A stretch of 64,000 nt of DNA from Haliclona indistincta (lineage: Eukaryota > Porifera > Demospongiae > Haplosclerida > Chalinidae): positions 3,639,932 to 3,703,931 of the forward strand of contig OZ024783.1 in the NCBI GenBank assembly GCA_964017065.1, written 5' to 3'. This document shows, one piece after another, positions 62,788 through 64,000 of this stretch (position 1 is its first letter; every line of letters starts with the position of its first letter). Below the pieces are notes generated by a model. The model saw nothing but the letters and a program-made list of their open reading frames with translations, was not told the origin of the DNA and searched no databases. The position numbers and the translations under genes were made by a program.

Positions 62788-64000
62788 ATGAAGATTAAGT
62801 GCTACAAACCGTTTTCTCGAGCTGTACTTCTTCTCTTAGTGTGGAGTAGTCTGATTGGCTTTGCATCCTTCAGTTTGAAAACCATATTGATTCAATTGAC
62901 ACAGCTATCTTTCCAAAACTATGATGAATTTGCAAAATCTCTTCCCTGTGCTTATGCTGGACTGTTGATTCTACTCCCAGTTGCTGGATGGATAGGAGAC
63001 TCTTACCTAGGAAGATATCGAGCAATCATGGTTGGATTTCTTCTGTCTACAACAGGATATTTGATCATACTGACTTCTTTTGTCATGCTGCAGTTTAACT
63101 GGAGACTAGAAGCATTTGTTGTTCTATGCTTGTCTTTGCCTGCTGTTGCTTGTGGTGCTGGGACTTTTGCTACCAATTCACTGCCATTTATAATAGACCA
63201 AATGATAGGAGCCTCAGCTGATGACATCAGTGCAGTAGTTCAGTGGTATTGTTGGGCAGTTGTATTCGGGATTCTTGTTCAAAATCTACCAGTGTGTCTA
63301 ATCCTGCCACAGTTTCAACATCATATTCTTGAGTTCTATCTAACCTTGACATTCATCAGCTTATTGGTAGTTCTTTTGTCTGACTGTCTCTGTCACAGAT
63401 GGTTTGATGTCCATTTCAGAAGCAGTAATCCATTCAGGATTATCTTTGCAGTGCTCAACTATGCTCGCAAGACAAAGTACCCTGAGCACCGCAGTGCCTT
63501 GACATACATAGATGAGGAAGAACCATCACGCTTGGACTATGGCAAGGACAAATTCGGAGGACCTTTCACAGAAGAAGAGGTGGAGGATGTCAAGACTGTA
63601 CTAAGAATGTTGCATCTATTCTTGACCTCAATTGGAGCTTTTATTGCTAACAATTTTGCACTTAACAAAGATGCATTTCAAAGTCATGTAATTTCAGTCC
63701 CTTTTGAACTGCAAGATTGTAATGGTCGCTTGCGGCACATGATCCTATACTCATCTGCTATTGTTCTGCTACCCATCTATCGATTTGCTGTATTCCCTTT
63801 GCTACACAATCGTATTCCCAGTTTGATAAAAAGAGGAGCAGCAGGACTGGCTCTGTGCTGTTTGGGAATTATGATGAACCTTACACTGGACACAGTTGGG
63901 CACTTGCAAAGCAACACCACAATCCACTGCATGTTCAAGGACCACAATTCAACTAACACTATACCAGTCCCTTTCTACTGGTTGATCTTGTCCGACCTTA
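62788..64000 (+). CDS. PTR/POT-family MFS transporter, copy E (partial, runs off window)
   Basis: It is open from the ATG at 62,788 (MKIKCYKPFSRAV) to the window end, 404 codons, without a break, and about 96 percent identical to copy C. It has GWIGDSYLGRYRAI, GTFATNSLPFIIDQM and FTEEEVEDVKTVLRML. Helix 1 has GFASFSLKT in place of the proton-coupling motif. By comparison with copy C about 140 residues are missing beyond the edge. It is divergent from HypX-C, from which it is separated by the 740-bp and 1.25-kb insertions, so any shared promoter arrangement in the other modules is disrupted here. Confidence 0.85.
   Translation, partial: MKIKCYKPFSRAVLLLLVWSSLIGFASFSLKTILIQLTQLSFQNYDEFAKSLPCAYAGLLILLPVAGWIGDSYLGRYRAIMVGFLLSTTGYLIILTSFVMLQFNWRLEAFVVLCLSLPAVACGAGTFATNSLPFIIDQMIGASADDISAVVQWYCWAVVFGILVQNLPVCLILPQFQHHILEFYLTLTFISLLVVLLSDCLCHRWFDVHFRSSNPFRIIFAVLNYARKTKYPEHRSALTYIDEEEPSRLDYGKDKFGGPFTEEEVEDVKTVLRMLHLFLTSIGAFIANNFALNKDAFQSHVISVPFELQDCNGRLRHMILYSSAIVLLPIYRFAVFPLLHNRIPSLIKRGAAGLALCCLGIMMNLTLDTVGHLQSNTTIHCMFKDHNSTNTIPVPFYWLILSDL

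Overview
This window looks like nuclear DNA of an early-branching animal, most probably a sponge. The reasons are spliceosomal introns with GT..AG borders in centrosomal coiled-coil genes, a very large ankyrin-repeat/Roc-COR/death-domain protein, many short non-autonomous DNA transposons, and long CT microsatellites. The assignment is inference; no marker gene fixes the species.

Layout. 0-4 kb: the last exon of a CEP57-like gene (+) and a broken aldo-keto reductase copy (-) with a small transposon in its coding exon. 4-7 kb: repeats and foldbacks. 7.0-13.9 kb: a three-exon gene (-) for an approximately 2,238-residue protein with about 41 ankyrin repeats, a Roc GTPase, a COR-like region and a death-like fold. 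13.9-24.2 kb: transposon graveyard with insertions nested five or six deep, a clean hAT-type MITE, a 0.5-kb tandem array and a decayed element. 25.8-27.7 kb: an intact three-exon aldo-keto reductase (L-galactose dehydrogenase type). It is divergent from a 15-exon CEP85-like centrosomal gene (28.6-36.4 kb) whose introns are packed with sense-strand CT tracts.

36.6-64.0 kb: a repeated module of intronless genes: a POT/PTR-family transporter (-), a HypX-like formyltransferase/crotonase fusion (-), and a second PTR transporter (+). Module 1 has intact PTR-A and HypX-A plus a dead PTR-B. Module 2 has lost its minus-strand PTR, has HypX-B with a 1-bp frameshift, and an intact PTR-C. Module 3 starts with duplicated, internally deleted CEP85-like exons, then intact PTR-D, HypX-C with one nonsense codon, and PTR-E running off the window. 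A roughly 4-kb inverted-repeat element (1.4-kb arms, 7-bp target duplication, one 200-N gap) sits between modules 2 and 3.

The most interesting content is the HypX-like gene. In bacteria HypX makes carbon monoxide from formyl-tetrahydrofolate via formyl-CoA for [NiFe]-hydrogenase assembly. Here it is intronless, carries a mitochondrial-type presequence, and is repeatedly linked to transporters that lack the usual proton-coupling motif of their family. Its role in an animal is open.
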